A DNA stretch of 64,000 nucleotides, taken from Curtobacterium sp. TC1. Lineage in GTDB: Bacteria > Actinomycetota > Actinomycetes > Actinomycetales > Microbacteriaceae. Both the position numbers and the translations under genes were made by a program. The stretch is from NCBI RefSeq assembly GCF_019844075.1, contig NZ_CP081964.1, forward strand, positions 3,782,001-3,846,000, in the 5' to 3' direction. Below the pieces are notes generated by a model, which did not search any database, had not been told where the DNA came from, and worked only from the letters and a program-made list of their open reading frames with translations. Of the stretch, positions 16,404 through 25,005 are shown in pieces (position 1 is the first letter of the stretch; each line of letters starts with the position of its first letter).

Positions 16404-17023
16404 GCGTCCGCCCCGTCGCTCGCCACGTGCGTGGTGTCCGTCACACGCCCCGCGCCGATGAGCGCGATCGCCTCGGCCCGGCCCGCGGCGTCGGCCAGCG
16501 AACCGGTCGCCGCCACCGTCACGGTCGTCGAACCGGTCTGGCGCTCCCCGCGGGTCGTCACGCACTGGTGCTGCGCGTCGAGGACCACGAGGACACCCTC
16601 GGCGCCGAGCCCCTCGGCGATCGTCGCGGCGACCTGTTCGCCCAGCCGTTCCTGCAGCTGCGGGCGCGAGGCCACGGCGTCGAGCACCCGGGCGAGGGTG
16701 CCGAGTCCGATCAGGCGGTCGCCCGGCGCGTAGGCCAGGTGCGCGACCCCGAGGAACGGCAACAGGTGGTGCTCGCAGACGGACCGGAACTTCACGTCGC
16801 GGACGATGACGAGACGCCCGCGCTCACCGTCCTCGGCGTGCACGGTGCCGTCGCGGGCGATGGCGACGGCGTCCGTTCCGATACCGGAGAAGAACTCCGC
16901 GTACGAGTCGGCGACCCGAGCGGGAGTGCGTTCGAGCTCGGGGCGATCGGGATCCTCGCCGATGCCGAGCAGGAGTTCGCGCACCGCGGCCTCGACGCGG
17001 GCACGGTCCATGCGTGACGTCAC
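16400..17023 (-). CDS. folE: GTP cyclohydrolase I
   Basis: 207-aa enzyme making 7,8-dihydroneopterin triphosphate from GTP, the first step of folate synthesis. It has the zinc-binding SVCEHHLLPFLGVAHLAY block, QLQERLGEQVAATI, and the second zinc cysteine in CVTTRGERQTGSTTVT (family: CMxxRGV). GTG 17023 is chosen because TTGGAT on the minus strand ends 6 nt upstream, fitting a leaderless transcript; the next Met (17011) is an alternative. First gene of the folE-folP-reductase-phosphatase operon. Confidence 0.95.
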   Translation of the reverse strand: MTSRMDRARVEAAVRELLLGIGEDPDRPELERTPARVADSYAEFFSGIGTDAVAIARDGTVHAEDGERGRLVIVRDVKFRSVCEHHLLPFLGVAHLAYAPGDRLIGLGTLARVLDAVASRPQLQERLGEQVAATIAEGLGAEGVLVVLDAQHQCVTTRGERQTGSTTVTVAATGSLADAAGRAEAIALIGAGRVTDTTHVASDGADA

Positions 17024-17171
17024 CCACCCATCCAACACCAGCCATGGCCGGAGAACGCGAACCGGCGCCCAGCGCGAGGTGCGCGATCGGCGTGGGACGG
17101 GCCTCCCGGCTGCCGCAACCTGTGAGATCCGTGTGACACCCCCGAAACCCAGCATCCTTTAAACTCTCGTG
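17024..17171. promoter_or_regulatory. divergent promoters of folE and the purine permease, with a repeat copy
   Basis: TTGGAT (minus, 17029-17034) serves folE; TAAACT (plus, 17160-17165) ends 6 nt before the permease GTG at 17172. A CGGGCCTCCCGG copy of the dispersed repeat lies between (17098-17109). A purine-dependent control over both would be sensible because folE uses GTP, but no riboswitch was recognised. Confidence 0.5.
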
Positions 17172-18644
17172 GTGAGCGCCCCGCAGACCGACACCACACC
17201 CCGGAACCGCTTCGCGACCGGCCTCGACCGATACTTCTCCATCACGAAGCGCGGATCCACGATCCCGCGTGAGATCCGAGGCGGACTCGTCTCGTTCGTG
17301 ACGATGGCGTACATCGTGATCCTCAACCCGCTGATCCTCGGCGGGTTCAGCGCCGACCAGGCCGCCAAGGACGTCTCCGGCGGCTGGCTCGAGAACGCAC
17401 AGGTCGCCGCCGCGACCGGACTCGTCGCCGGGCTGATGACCATCGCGATGGGCGTCATCGCGAACCTGCCGTTCGGCATCGCCGCCGGCCTCGGGATCAA
17501 CTCGTTCCTGGCCGTCAGCGTCGTGCAGCAGGTCACGTGGGCCGAGGCGATGGGTCTCGTCGTCATCAACGGCGTGATCATCGTGGTCCTCGCGTTGACC
17601 GGGATCCGGACGATGATCTTCACCGCCGTCCCGGCGCAGCTGAAGGCCGCGATCACCGTCGGGATCGGCCTGTTCATCGCCTTCATCGGACTCGTCGACT
17701 CGGGCTTCGTGCGCTCGTCCGGGCTCGCGTCCCCGCCCCTGCAGCTCGGCGAGGACGGCTCCGTCGGCGCCCTGCCGACCATCGTGTTCCTGATCGGCCT
17801 GGTGATCATCGGCACGCTCATGGCCCGGAAGGTCAAGGGTGCGCTGCTCATCGGCATCGTCGCGACCACGATCATCGCGATCATCCTGCAGGCGATCTTC
17901 CAGGTGCCGACCTCGGTCGACTCGAAGACCGGCTGGAACCTCAACGCGCCCGGCCTGCCGAGCGCCCTGTTCGCGTTCCCCGACCTGTCGCTCGTCGGTC
18001 ACGCCGACCTGTTCGGCGCGTTCAGCCGCATCGGGCCGTTGGCCGCGTCGATGCTCGTCTTCACCCTCGTGTTCACGAACTTCTTCGACGCGATGGGCAC
18101 CATGACCGGCCTCGCGAAGGCCGCCGGCGTCGCGAAGCCCGACGGCACGTTCCCCCGCCTGAAGTCGGCGCTCGTCGTCGAGGGCGTCGGCGCCATCGCC
18201 GGTGGTGGCGCCTCGGTGTCGTCGAACACCGTCTTCATCGACTCCGCCGCCGGCATCGGCGAGGGCGCCCGCACCGGCATGGCCTCCGTCGTCACCGGCC
18301 TGCTGTTCCTGGCGTCGATGTTCCTCACCCCGCTCACGCAGGTCGTCCCGCTCGAGGTCGCCGCGGCCGGACTCGTCGTCGTCGGAGCGCTCATGGTGGC
18401 GCAGGTGGCGGACATCTCGTGGTCGGACTTCGGCTCGGCCCTGCCCGCGTTCCTGACGATCGTCGTCATGCCACTGACCTACTCGATCGCGAACGGCATC
18501 GGCGCCGGCTTCATCAGCTGGGTGCTCATCAAGCTGCTGTCCGGCCGTGGCCGTGAGGTCTCGTGGCTGCTCTACGTCGTCGCCGCGGGCTTCCTGCTGT
18601 ACTTCGCGCGCGGACCGCTCGAGGCGCTGCTCGGCGTCGGCTGA
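17172..18644 (+). CDS. NCS2/AzgA-family purine permease
   Basis: 490-aa, about 12-14 membrane segments. N-terminal EIRGGLVSFVTMAYIVILNP and GLGINSFLAVSVVQQ are hallmarks of the AzgA-like hypoxanthine/guanine/adenine transporters, as is TLVFTNFFDAMGTMTGLAKAAG in the middle and VEGVGAIAGGGASVSSNTVFIDSAAGIGEGARTG in pattern. It should import purine bases with protons. GTG 17172 rather than 17169 is preferred from the 6-nt spacing to TAAACT. Confidence 0.92.
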   Translation: MSAPQTDTTPRNRFATGLDRYFSITKRGSTIPREIRGGLVSFVTMAYIVILNPLILGGFSADQAAKDVSGGWLENAQVAAATGLVAGLMTIAMGVIANLPFGIAAGLGINSFLAVSVVQQVTWAEAMGLVVINGVIIVVLALTGIRTMIFTAVPAQLKAAITVGIGLFIAFIGLVDSGFVRSSGLASPPLQLGEDGSVGALPTIVFLIGLVIIGTLMARKVKGALLIGIVATTIIAIILQAIFQVPTSVDSKTGWNLNAPGLPSALFAFPDLSLVGHADLFGAFSRIGPLAASMLVFTLVFTNFFDAMGTMTGLAKAAGVAKPDGTFPRLKSALVVEGVGAIAGGGASVSSNTVFIDSAAGIGEGARTGMASVVTGLLFLASMFLTPLTQVVPLEVAAAGLVVVGALMVAQVADISWSDFGSALPAFLTIVVMPLTYSIANGIGAGFISWVLIKLLSGRGREVSWLLYVVAAGFLLYFARGPLEALLGVG

Positions 18645-18677
18645 AGCCAGGTCGCCGGGACGGTCAGTCTGCGAGAG

Positions 18678-18693
18678 CGGGCCGGGAGGCCCG
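18678..18693. terminator. hairpin from the dispersed repeat between convergent genes
   Basis: CGGGCC and GGCCCG form a perfect 6-bp stem with loop GGGA in the 52-bp gap between the permease stop and the stop of the convergent small gene. No T-run follows, so it is only a possible bidirectional terminator. Confidence 0.4.
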
Positions 18694-18696
18694 TGC

Positions 18697-19149
18697 TCAG
18701 TCCGACAGGTCGCTCGGCGTCGCCTCGTGGTGGCGTCGACCGTCCGTCCGCCGGTCCTCCTTCATGCCCGCCTCGAACAGGTGGCGGCGTCCCTGCACGA
18801 GCTCGTCCCGCGCGGTGCGCTCGAGCTCCTTGGCGAGGGCGTAGTACCCGTCGTCGTAGTCCTCGACGACCTGGAACGTCCAGCGGCCGGCGATGACGTT
18901 GCGGCCGACGAGCTCCGTGTCGATGCGGTCGGCCAGTTCGGTGTGCCCCGCCTTCCGGAGCTGCTCGACGGCCTCGCCGAGGTTCAGGTCGGCGGTGCCG
19001 GTCATGCGGTGGAAGCCGTAGAGCAGACCGCGGGCGTGCTCGATGACCTCGACCGCGGCGGACAGCGTGCCGAGTGCCTCGACCGTGGCGTCGGACACTC
19101 CCTCGGGGACCTGGTGCTGTGCGTCGGGGCCCTGATCGTCGTTCGTCAT
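18697..19149 (-). CDS. conserved hypothetical protein (about 150 aa)
   Basis: 150-aa soluble protein, not recognised. The N-terminus is acidic and disordered; the middle is helical (VEALGTLSAAVEVIEHARGL, YGFHRMTGTADLNLGEAVEQLRKAG in parts), and WTFQVVEDYDDGYYALAKELE is its most distinctive block; the C-terminus is charged and His-rich. It has no membrane segment. Codon use is like the neighbours and the ATG is preceded by GGGAG 1 nt upstream and TAGACG 6 nt upstream, so either leaderless or SD-led initiation is possible. Real gene, function unknown. Confidence 0.75.
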   Translation of the reverse strand: MTNDDQGPDAQHQVPEGVSDATVEALGTLSAAVEVIEHARGLLYGFHRMTGTADLNLGEAVEQLRKAGHTELADRIDTELVGRNVIAGRWTFQVVEDYDDGYYALAKELERTARDELVQGRRHLFEAGMKEDRRTDGRRHHEATPSDLSD

Positions 19150-19246
19150 GCTCCCCGTCTACACGACGGCGTCTGCACCTGCGGGCGGCGTCGTCCGCGA
19201 CCCGCCGTCGCGTCGGCGAGCTCTTGCGGGGTCGCGTCAGTCGACC

Positions 19247-19269
19247 TAGCATTCGAACACACGTTCGAA
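19247..19269 (+). promoter_or_regulatory. LexA (SOS) box over a promoter
   Basis: TTCGAACACACGTTCGAA (19252-19269) is a perfect palindrome matching the actinobacterial LexA site TCGAAC-N4-GTTCGA. It directly abuts a TAGCAT -10 hexamer (19247-19252) and lies 12 bp upstream of the small gene start, so LexA should block transcription start until DNA damage. Confidence 0.85.
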
Positions 19270-19281
19270 CGAGGAGACCCG

Positions 19282-19545
19282 ATGATGATCACGGAGACGG
19301 CCGCCACGGTGTGGTGGGCCGAGGGTGCGCCGAGCCGGCTGGTCTGGGCCGGACGCCGCTGGCGGGTGAGCGACACCCCGACCCGTCTGACCGTCACACG
19401 GGCCGAACTGCCGACCGCCATCACCCACGCACCCGAGCGCACGGTCGGCTGGCGGTTCCAGGCGACCGCCGACGACGGGGACACGCTGGTGGTCGACATC
19501 GTGCCCGAGGGCAACGGCTGGGGCGTCGCGCGGACCTGGACGTGA
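19282..19545 (+). CDS. SOS-regulated small protein (DUF6504-like)
   Basis: 87-aa protein beginning MMITETAATVWWAEGAPSRL, with the block WAGRRWRVSDTPTRLT and WRFQATADDGDTLVVDI. It resembles small proteins that accompany translesion polymerase genes (imuB/dnaE2 or dinB clusters) in actinobacteria; that likeness is from memory and should be checked. A GAGGAG ribosome-binding site lies 5 nt upstream of the ATG at 19282. Here it stands alone behind a perfect LexA box with no polymerase gene next to it. Function unknown. Confidence 0.8.
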   Translation: MMITETAATVWWAEGAPSRLVWAGRRWRVSDTPTRLTVTRAELPTAITHAPERTVGWRFQATADDGDTLVVDIVPEGNGWGVARTWT

Positions 19546-19564
19546 GCACCGCGTCGAGTGTGGA

Positions 19565-20824
19565 CTACGTCGTCACGCGTTCGGCCGGCGCCCGCTCCGG
19601 ATCCGGTCGCTCCATGAGGCGCCAGGCGCCACCCGTCAGTGGCGCGAGCGTCACCACCGTGTAGAGCACGACGACCACCCCGAACGTCGCCTGGACGCCG
19701 ATGCCATCGGCCGCGAAGCCGGCGAGCAACCCGCCGAGGGGGATCCCCGCCCAGGAACCGGCTCCGAGCAGCCCGAACACCCGGGCGCGCATGTGCTCCG
19801 GGATGCGCTCCAGCTCGACGGCGCCGAGGATCGGGTTGAGCGACCCGGCGGCGAGCCCCGACAGCGCCGCCGCGGCGAGCATCCACGGCAGCCCGAGGCC
19901 GAGTGCCGGCACCAGGAGCGAGGGCCCGCCGGCGAGCACGAAGCACAGGACGAAGGTGATCCGACGGGGAACGCGGTGCGCGACGTACCCGAAGGCCACC
20001 GACCCGAGGAACGCCGCACCGCCGAATGTTCCCGTCACGAAGCCCAGCGCCTGCGCCCCACCGAGGGTGTCGGCGGCGTAGAGCGGGAGCAACGTCGTCG
20101 ACCGGGCCGCGTCGAGCAGGTTCGTGACCAGCACGAGGGCGATCACGAGCCGGAAGAACGGGTCGCGGACGCAGAACCGGAAGCCCTCGGCGATGTCCCG
20201 CCAGTACCCGTTGGTCGGAGCCGCGTCAGCGCCCGCGCCCGCTCCGTCGTCCTCCGCCGGACGGACCAGCACCGCAGCGAGCAGGGCTGCGGTGCCGAAC
20301 GCCACCGCGGTGCAGACGAGTGCCGCCATCGGGCCGGCAGCCGCCACGAGCACACCGCCGAGCGGTGCGCCGATGAGCACCGACAGTCGCTGCGACGCCT
20401 CGAAGTGCCCGACCGCCCGCTCCAGTGGAACGCCGGCCGATCGCGCGAGTCCGGGCAGCAGGACCCGACGTGCGGACTCCCCCGGCAGGTCGAACAGGCC
20501 GCTCACGAAGACGAGCGACAGGAGCGCCCAGAACGGCAGACCCACGGTCCAGGCGAGCACCGGCATCGCCAGCAGGGTCGCACCGCTGACGAGGTCCGAC
20601 GCCACGCTCGACCGGACGAACCCGACCCGCTCGACGAGCGCTCCGCCGAAGGGGCCGCCGAGGACGATCGGCACCGTCGCGGCGAAGGCGGCGATCCCGA
20701 CGTCCGTCGCCGAGCCACCCCGCGCGAGGACGGCGAAGGGCACGGCCACGGTCGTGACGACGTTCCCGGTCCTCGAGACGGCCTGGACCGCGAGCAGTGC
20801 ACGCAGCCGGGCCCGGGCGTTCAC
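19565..20824 (-). CDS. MFS transporter (MFS_3/multidrug efflux type)
   Basis: 419-aa permease with about 12 membrane segments, of the NreB/enterobactin-exporter-like MFS group. N-terminal AVQAVSRTGNVVTTVAVPFAVL, GGPFGGALVERVGFVRS (the loop 2-3 motif position), and VFVSGLFDLPGESARRVLLPGL are typical, including the DLPG..ARR block. GTG 20824 overlaps the stop of the upstream ArsR-type gene (GTGA). Efflux of a toxic compound sensed by that regulator is the likely role; substrate not readable. Confidence 0.88.
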   Translation of the reverse strand: MNARARLRALLAVQAVSRTGNVVTTVAVPFAVLARGGSATDVGIAAFAATVPIVLGGPFGGALVERVGFVRSSVASDLVSGATLLAMPVLAWTVGLPFWALLSLVFVSGLFDLPGESARRVLLPGLARSAGVPLERAVGHFEASQRLSVLIGAPLGGVLVAAAGPMAALVCTAVAFGTAALLAAVLVRPAEDDGAGAGADAAPTNGYWRDIAEGFRFCVRDPFFRLVIALVLVTNLLDAARSTTLLPLYAADTLGGAQALGFVTGTFGGAAFLGSVAFGYVAHRVPRRITFVLCFVLAGGPSLLVPALGLGLPWMLAAAALSGLAAGSLNPILGAVELERIPEHMRARVFGLLGAGSWAGIPLGGLLAGFAADGIGVQATFGVVVVLYTVVTLAPLTGGAWRLMERPDPERAPAERVTT

Positions 20825-21393
20825 GCTCGCCCCATCCGGTAGCTCTGCGTGACGGCGATGACGCGCTCCGAGCCGTCGCCTGGCGTGTGCGCGTCGCTCA
20901 CGGCCGTCCATCGCCCGACCACGGCACGCAGTTCGGCGCCGAGCCCGCTGAGTTCCTCGACGGTCAGTCGCAGCACCTCGTCGGAACTGGTCGACGCCGC
21001 GACCCACTCACGCCCCAGGACGGGCGCCTGGTCGATGAACCGCCCGTACTCGGCCGCGTACGCATCGGCGACGGTGTGGTCGAGCGCGGTCGTCGCGAGC
21101 ATGCGTTCCGGATCGTCGAACGCGTCGGCGAGATCCCACGACGTGTGGTCCGCCGTCGCCCGCCACCACCGTTCCCGCCGGTCCGAACCGAGCTCCGGAG
21201 CCGGCTCGATGAAGTCCGCGTCCGCCAGCCGCTTGCAGTGGTAGCTGATCGTGCCGGGCGCTTCGTCGATCTCCTCGCCGAGCATCGCCGCGGTCTGCGG
21301 CCCACCGGAGCGCAGGAGCCCGACGATCCGCAGTCGGGTCGGGTGGGCGAGGGCGCGCATGTGGGCGGCGTCGTCGAGTCTGCGAACGGTCAT
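20821..21393 (-). CDS. ArsR/HTH_20-type transcription regulator
   Basis: 190-aa regulator with an N-terminal winged helix: MRALAHPTRLRIVGLLRSGG then GTISYHCKRLADADFIEP as the recognition region. The C-terminal half (about 90-190) is a helical domain seen in actinobacterial regulators paired with MFS genes, not a metal-binding site, so a small organic ligand is more likely than a metal. A TAAGGT hexamer ends 6 nt before the ATG on the minus strand (leaderless). It likely represses itself and the coupled MFS gene. Confidence 0.87.
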   Translation of the reverse strand: MTVRRLDDAAHMRALAHPTRLRIVGLLRSGGPQTAAMLGEEIDEAPGTISYHCKRLADADFIEPAPELGSDRRERWWRATADHTSWDLADAFDDPERMLATTALDHTVADAYAAEYGRFIDQAPVLGREWVAASTSSDEVLRLTVEELSGLGAELRAVVGRWTAVSDAHTPGDGSERVIAVTQSYRMGRA

Positions 21394-21483
21394 GGTCCGA
21401 CCTTAGATGCACAACAGTTCTTGCGCAACGATTCTTGTGTAGTTGGTCGGTTGAACCGACCAGTGCCGCGCTACGGTTCGGGC
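21394..21483. promoter_or_regulatory. divergent regulatory region with a 19-bp perfect palindrome
   Basis: TGGTCGGTTGAACCGACCA (21444-21462) is a perfect 9-bp inverted repeat around one base. It overlaps the -35 zone of the plus-strand promoter whose -10 TACGGT (21472-21477) ends 6 nt before the ATG at 21484. Nearer the arsR-type gene, CACAA and TTGTG arms around TTGCGCAA (21409-21440) suggest its own operator. Confidence 0.6.
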
Positions 21484-21999
21484 ATGGCGAAGTGGATCGC
21501 GCTGCTGCGCGGAGTGAACGTCAACGGCATCACGATCAGGAGCGCCGACCTCGCGGACCTGTTCCGAGGGCTCGGCTTCGCCGACGTCCGCACGGTGCTC
21601 GCGTCCGGCAACGTGGTGTTCGGCACGGATGCCGACGCCTCCACCCTCAAGACGACCATCGAGCAGGCGCTCCGCGACCGCTTCGGCTACGACGCGTGGA
21701 TCGTGCTCGTCCGCCACGAGGACCTGGCGGCGGTGATCGAAGGGTTCCCGTTCGACCGGGCGGACGACCGGCACGACTACGTGGTGTTCGGCTCCGACGA
21801 CGACGCCCTCGACGCACTGCTCACCGACCTCGCAGTCGACGCCACGGTCGAGCAGGTCGCCCGGGGCGACGGAGTCGTGTACTGGTCCTGCCCGAAGGGC
21901 TCGAGCACGGACACCGTGTTCGCGAAGCGGGCCGGGGCAGCACGCTTCAAGCGCTCGACCACGACGCGCAACACGAACACCCTCCGGAAGCTCCTGTGA
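21484..21999 (+). CDS. DUF1697 family protein
   Basis: 171-aa protein with the DUF1697 pattern: WIALLRGVNVNGITIRSADL at the N-terminus, VRTVLASGNVVF, and C-terminal KRSTTTRNTNTLRKLL, where the TTRNWNT-like motif is the signature. The family is widespread in actinobacteria; no biochemical role is established to my knowledge. Leaderless start as described for its promoter. It is coupled to the next gene by a GTGA overlap. Confidence 0.9.
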   Translation: MAKWIALLRGVNVNGITIRSADLADLFRGLGFADVRTVLASGNVVFGTDADASTLKTTIEQALRDRFGYDAWIVLVRHEDLAAVIEGFPFDRADDRHDYVVFGSDDDALDALLTDLAVDATVEQVARGDGVVYWSCPKGSSTDTVFAKRAGAARFKRSTTTRNTNTLRKLL

Positions 22000-22382
22000 C
22001 CCGAGGCGCCCTGCACCACGTCGAGCTCCGCACGCGCGACCTCGACACGGCGAGCAGCGCGTGGGGTTGGTTGCTCGGCGAGCTCGGGTACGCGCCGTTC
22101 CAGCAGTGGCCGGAGGGCCGCAGCTGGCGACTCGGTGACGTCTACGTCGTGCTCGAGGCCGCCCCGCTCGACGGCGCGCACGACCGTCGGCGGCCAGGAC
22201 TGAGCCACCTGGCGTTCCACGCCGGCGACGCCGACCAGGTCGAGCAGCTGTGGACGGACGCACCGGCGCACGGCTGGGGCCGCCTCTACGAGGACCGCCA
22301 CCCGTTCGTCGGCGGGCCGCATCACCGTGCTGCCTTCTTGGAGGATGCCGAACGGTTCAAGGTCGAGCTCGTCGCGAGCTGA
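21996..22382 (+). CDS. VOC-superfamily (glyoxalase/bleomycin-resistance-like) protein
   Basis: 128-aa single VOC module: LHHVELRTRDLDTASSAWGW at the start gives the metal-binding histidine of strand 1, GLSHLAFHAGDAD the second, and the C-terminal FLEDAERFKVELVAS the glutamate. Such proteins act as lyases, isomerases or binding/resistance proteins; the substrate is unknown. GTG 21996 overlaps the DUF1697 stop. Confidence 0.85.
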   Translation: MTRGALHHVELRTRDLDTASSAWGWLLGELGYAPFQQWPEGRSWRLGDVYVVLEAAPLDGAHDRRRPGLSHLAFHAGDADQVEQLWTDAPAHGWGRLYEDRHPFVGGPHHRAAFLEDAERFKVELVAS

Positions 22383-22417
22383 CCGGTCGAGCGCCCCCCG
22401 ACAGCCGGACCGCCGCC

Positions 22418-24928
22418 CTACGTGGTCGTCTCGTCCACGTCGAAGTCGCGCTCGAGCGAGATCGTCGGGATCGACGCCGTGATCACGGAGCCGTCCGCAC
22501 GGAGCGTGCCCTGGATGTCGCTCGTGGTCGGGGCGTGCCCGGACATCCGCGGCCCCTGGTGCGGCAGCGGCACCACGGTCGGCTCGCCGGCCTCGATGTC
22601 CCACTGCTGGTTGTGCACCCACGCGGTGAAGCCCGAGCCCGTCTCGACCGTGAAGGTCATGGAGTCCTGCCCGAGGTCCACCCGGACGCGCGATCCACGC
22701 ACGGTCAGGCGGTAGGTCAGGGCGTCCCAGTGCCGCGGCAGCCGCGGGTTGAACGTCATCCGGCCGCCGTGGTCGCGCATGCCGCCGAACCCGTTGACGA
22801 GTGCACCCCAGATGCCGCCGGTCGACGCGATGTGCACGCCGTCCGAGGTGTTGCCGTGCAGGTCGGCCAGGTCGACGTAGAGCGCCGTCTGGAAGTACTG
22901 GTCGGCGAGGTCGTGGTACCCGACCTCGGCCGCCATGATCGACTGCACGACCGCCGACAGCGTCGAGTCGCCCGTGGTGAGCGCGTCGTAGTAGTCGAAG
23001 TCGCGGCGCTTCTCGGCCGCGGTGAACTCGTGCCCCTGCAGGAACAGCGCGAGCACGACGTCGGCCTGCTTGAGCACCTGGAACCGGTAGATCACCAGCG
23101 GGTGGTAGTGCAGCAGCAGCGGGCGCTTGGACTCGGGGGTGTTCTCGAGGTCCCAGAGTTCCTTGTCCAGGAACTGGGCGTCCTGCGGGTGGATGCCACG
23201 GTGCGGGTCGAAGGGGATCTCCATCGACTCGGCGGCGTGCTCCCACTCGACGAGCTCGTCGGGGCGCAGGCCGGTGCGTCGGATCATCCGGTCGTACTCT
23301 TCGACGTCGTCGGCAGCGAGCTCGCGGCACGCGTTGACCGCGAACCACAGGTTCGCCCGCGCCATGACGTTCGTGTACAGGTTGTCGTCGACCACGGTCG
23401 TGTACTCGTCGGGTCCGGTGACGCCGTCGATGTGGAACTTCTTGTCGCCGTTGGAGCGCCAGAAGCCGAGGTCGGCCCAGAGCCGAGCGGTCTCGACGAG
23501 CACGTCGATCGCTCCGCGCTTCAGGAACTCGGTGTCTCCGGACGCCCGCACGTACTGCATCAGGGCATGCGCGATGTCGGCGTCGATGTGGTACTGCGCG
23601 GTGCCGGCGGCGTAGTACGCGCTGGACTCCTCGCCGTTGATCGTGCGCCAGGGGAAGAGCGCGCCGCGCTGGTTCAGCTCACGTGCCCGTGAGCGTGCCG
23701 CGTCGAGCATGTTGTAGCGGAAGCGCAGGGCGTTCCGGGCGACGATCGGCGCCGTGTAGGACAGGAACGGCAGGACGTAGATCTCCATGTCCCAGAAGTA
23801 GTGTCCGCCGTACCCGGAGCCGGTGACGCCCTTGGCGGCGATGCCGTGTCCGTCGGTGCGGGCGGTGGCCTGCGCGAGCATGAACAGGTTCCACCGGACG
23901 GCCTGCTGGATGGCCGGCTGCCCGGCGATCTCGACGTCGCTCCGCGCCCAGTAGTCGTCGAGCCAGACGCGCTGCTTCTCGAACGTCTCGTCGATGTTCT
24001 CGGCGTGCGCCCGGTCGAGCGTCCGGTCGCAGCGGTCGGCGAGTTCGCGCACCGGGACTCCGCGGGAGGTGTGGTAGACCACGTGCTTCACGAGTCGGAT
24101 CGGCTGGCCGGCGCGCGCCTGGACGCGGTAGACGTGCTTCGCCAGGTCGTCGTCGATCGACGACGACTCGTCCCAGCTGTTCTCGGTCTCGAGGTGGTGC
24201 TCCACGCCGACGCAGATCGTCATGCCGGAGCTCGACGCCTGGTAGCCGAGCAGCGAGCGGGCGCCGGTGCTGCGCTTGAGCTTCGGTTCGAGCACCCGGT
24301 CGGTGAAGGCCTCGGCCTTGCGCGGGTCGAAGGCGTTCGCCGCTGCCCGCATCCCCGCGTGGTACTCGTCCTGCACGTCCTGGCGGTTCAGGATCTGGCT
24401 GGACAGCAGGATCGAGGCGTCCGCGTCGAGCACGGTGACCTCGTAGTCGATCACGGCGAGGTGGCGGTCGGTGAACGACACCAGACGGCGGGACCGGATC
24501 AGCACGCGCTTGCCGGACGGCGTCGACCACTCGGTCTCGCGGAACAGGTAGCCGCCGCGGAACTCGAGCCGCCGCGTGTGGTGGAGGATGTCCGCCTCGG
24601 CCAGCACCAGGGGTTCGTCGTCGACGTACAGCCGGATCACCTTGGCGTCGGGCGCGTTGATGATCGTCTGCCCGGTCTTGGCGAACCCGAAGGCGTCTTC
24701 GGCGTGCCGGATCGGCCAGGTCTCGTGGAACCCGTTGATGTAGGTGCCGTACTGCACGCCACCGCGGCCCTCGTCGAGGTTGCCGCGCAGGCCGAGGTAC
24801 CCGTTGCCGACGGCGAAGTTCGTCTCGGCGACGCCCTGCTCGTCGGGGGTGTACTCGGTCTCGACGAGTGCCCACTCGTCGATCGGGTACCGGACGCGGT
24901 CGAGCGGGTCCGAGGTGATGGGGTTCAT
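22418..24928 (-). CDS. glycoside hydrolase family 65 enzyme (maltose/trehalose/kojibiose phosphorylase type)
   Basis: 836-aa cytoplasmic GH65 protein. The N-terminal beta-sandwich holds ETNFAVGNGYLGLRGN, the (alpha/alpha)6 barrel holds GSGYGGHYFWDMEIYVLPF, and the general acid is the glutamate in VTGPDEYTTVVDDN; the C-terminal part HLGDTSEG-like block reads LHGNTSDGVHIASTGG. The family phosphorolyses or hydrolyses alpha-glucosidic disaccharides to beta-glucose 1-phosphate and glucose. The upstream beta-phosphoglucomutase gene in the same direction supports a phosphorylase. Which disaccharide is cut cannot be told. No signal peptide. Confidence 0.92.
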   Translation of the reverse strand: MNPITSDPLDRVRYPIDEWALVETEYTPDEQGVAETNFAVGNGYLGLRGNLDEGRGGVQYGTYINGFHETWPIRHAEDAFGFAKTGQTIINAPDAKVIRLYVDDEPLVLAEADILHHTRRLEFRGGYLFRETEWSTPSGKRVLIRSRRLVSFTDRHLAVIDYEVTVLDADASILLSSQILNRQDVQDEYHAGMRAAANAFDPRKAEAFTDRVLEPKLKRSTGARSLLGYQASSSGMTICVGVEHHLETENSWDESSSIDDDLAKHVYRVQARAGQPIRLVKHVVYHTSRGVPVRELADRCDRTLDRAHAENIDETFEKQRVWLDDYWARSDVEIAGQPAIQQAVRWNLFMLAQATARTDGHGIAAKGVTGSGYGGHYFWDMEIYVLPFLSYTAPIVARNALRFRYNMLDAARSRARELNQRGALFPWRTINGEESSAYYAAGTAQYHIDADIAHALMQYVRASGDTEFLKRGAIDVLVETARLWADLGFWRSNGDKKFHIDGVTGPDEYTTVVDDNLYTNVMARANLWFAVNACRELAADDVEEYDRMIRRTGLRPDELVEWEHAAESMEIPFDPHRGIHPQDAQFLDKELWDLENTPESKRPLLLHYHPLVIYRFQVLKQADVVLALFLQGHEFTAAEKRRDFDYYDALTTGDSTLSAVVQSIMAAEVGYHDLADQYFQTALYVDLADLHGNTSDGVHIASTGGIWGALVNGFGGMRDHGGRMTFNPRLPRHWDALTYRLTVRGSRVRVDLGQDSMTFTVETGSGFTAWVHNQQWDIEAGEPTVVPLPHQGPRMSGHAPTTSDIQGTLRADGSVITASIPTISLERDFDVDETTT

Positions 24929-24972
24929 GGTGCTCCGTGGGAAGGGAGAGTGGCGTGGGGACGTCGGTTCGA

Positions 24973-24985
24973 CCGGGAGGCGCGG
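24973..24985. repeat. variant copy of the CCGGGAGGCCCGG element
   Basis: CCGGGAGGCGCGG, one mismatch to the consensus, between the beta-phosphoglucomutase stop and the GH65 start; the flanks GA and CTCG match the other intergenic copies. Confidence 0.55.
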
Positions 24986-25005
24986 CTCGCCTCCGGTCCG
25001 CTGGC

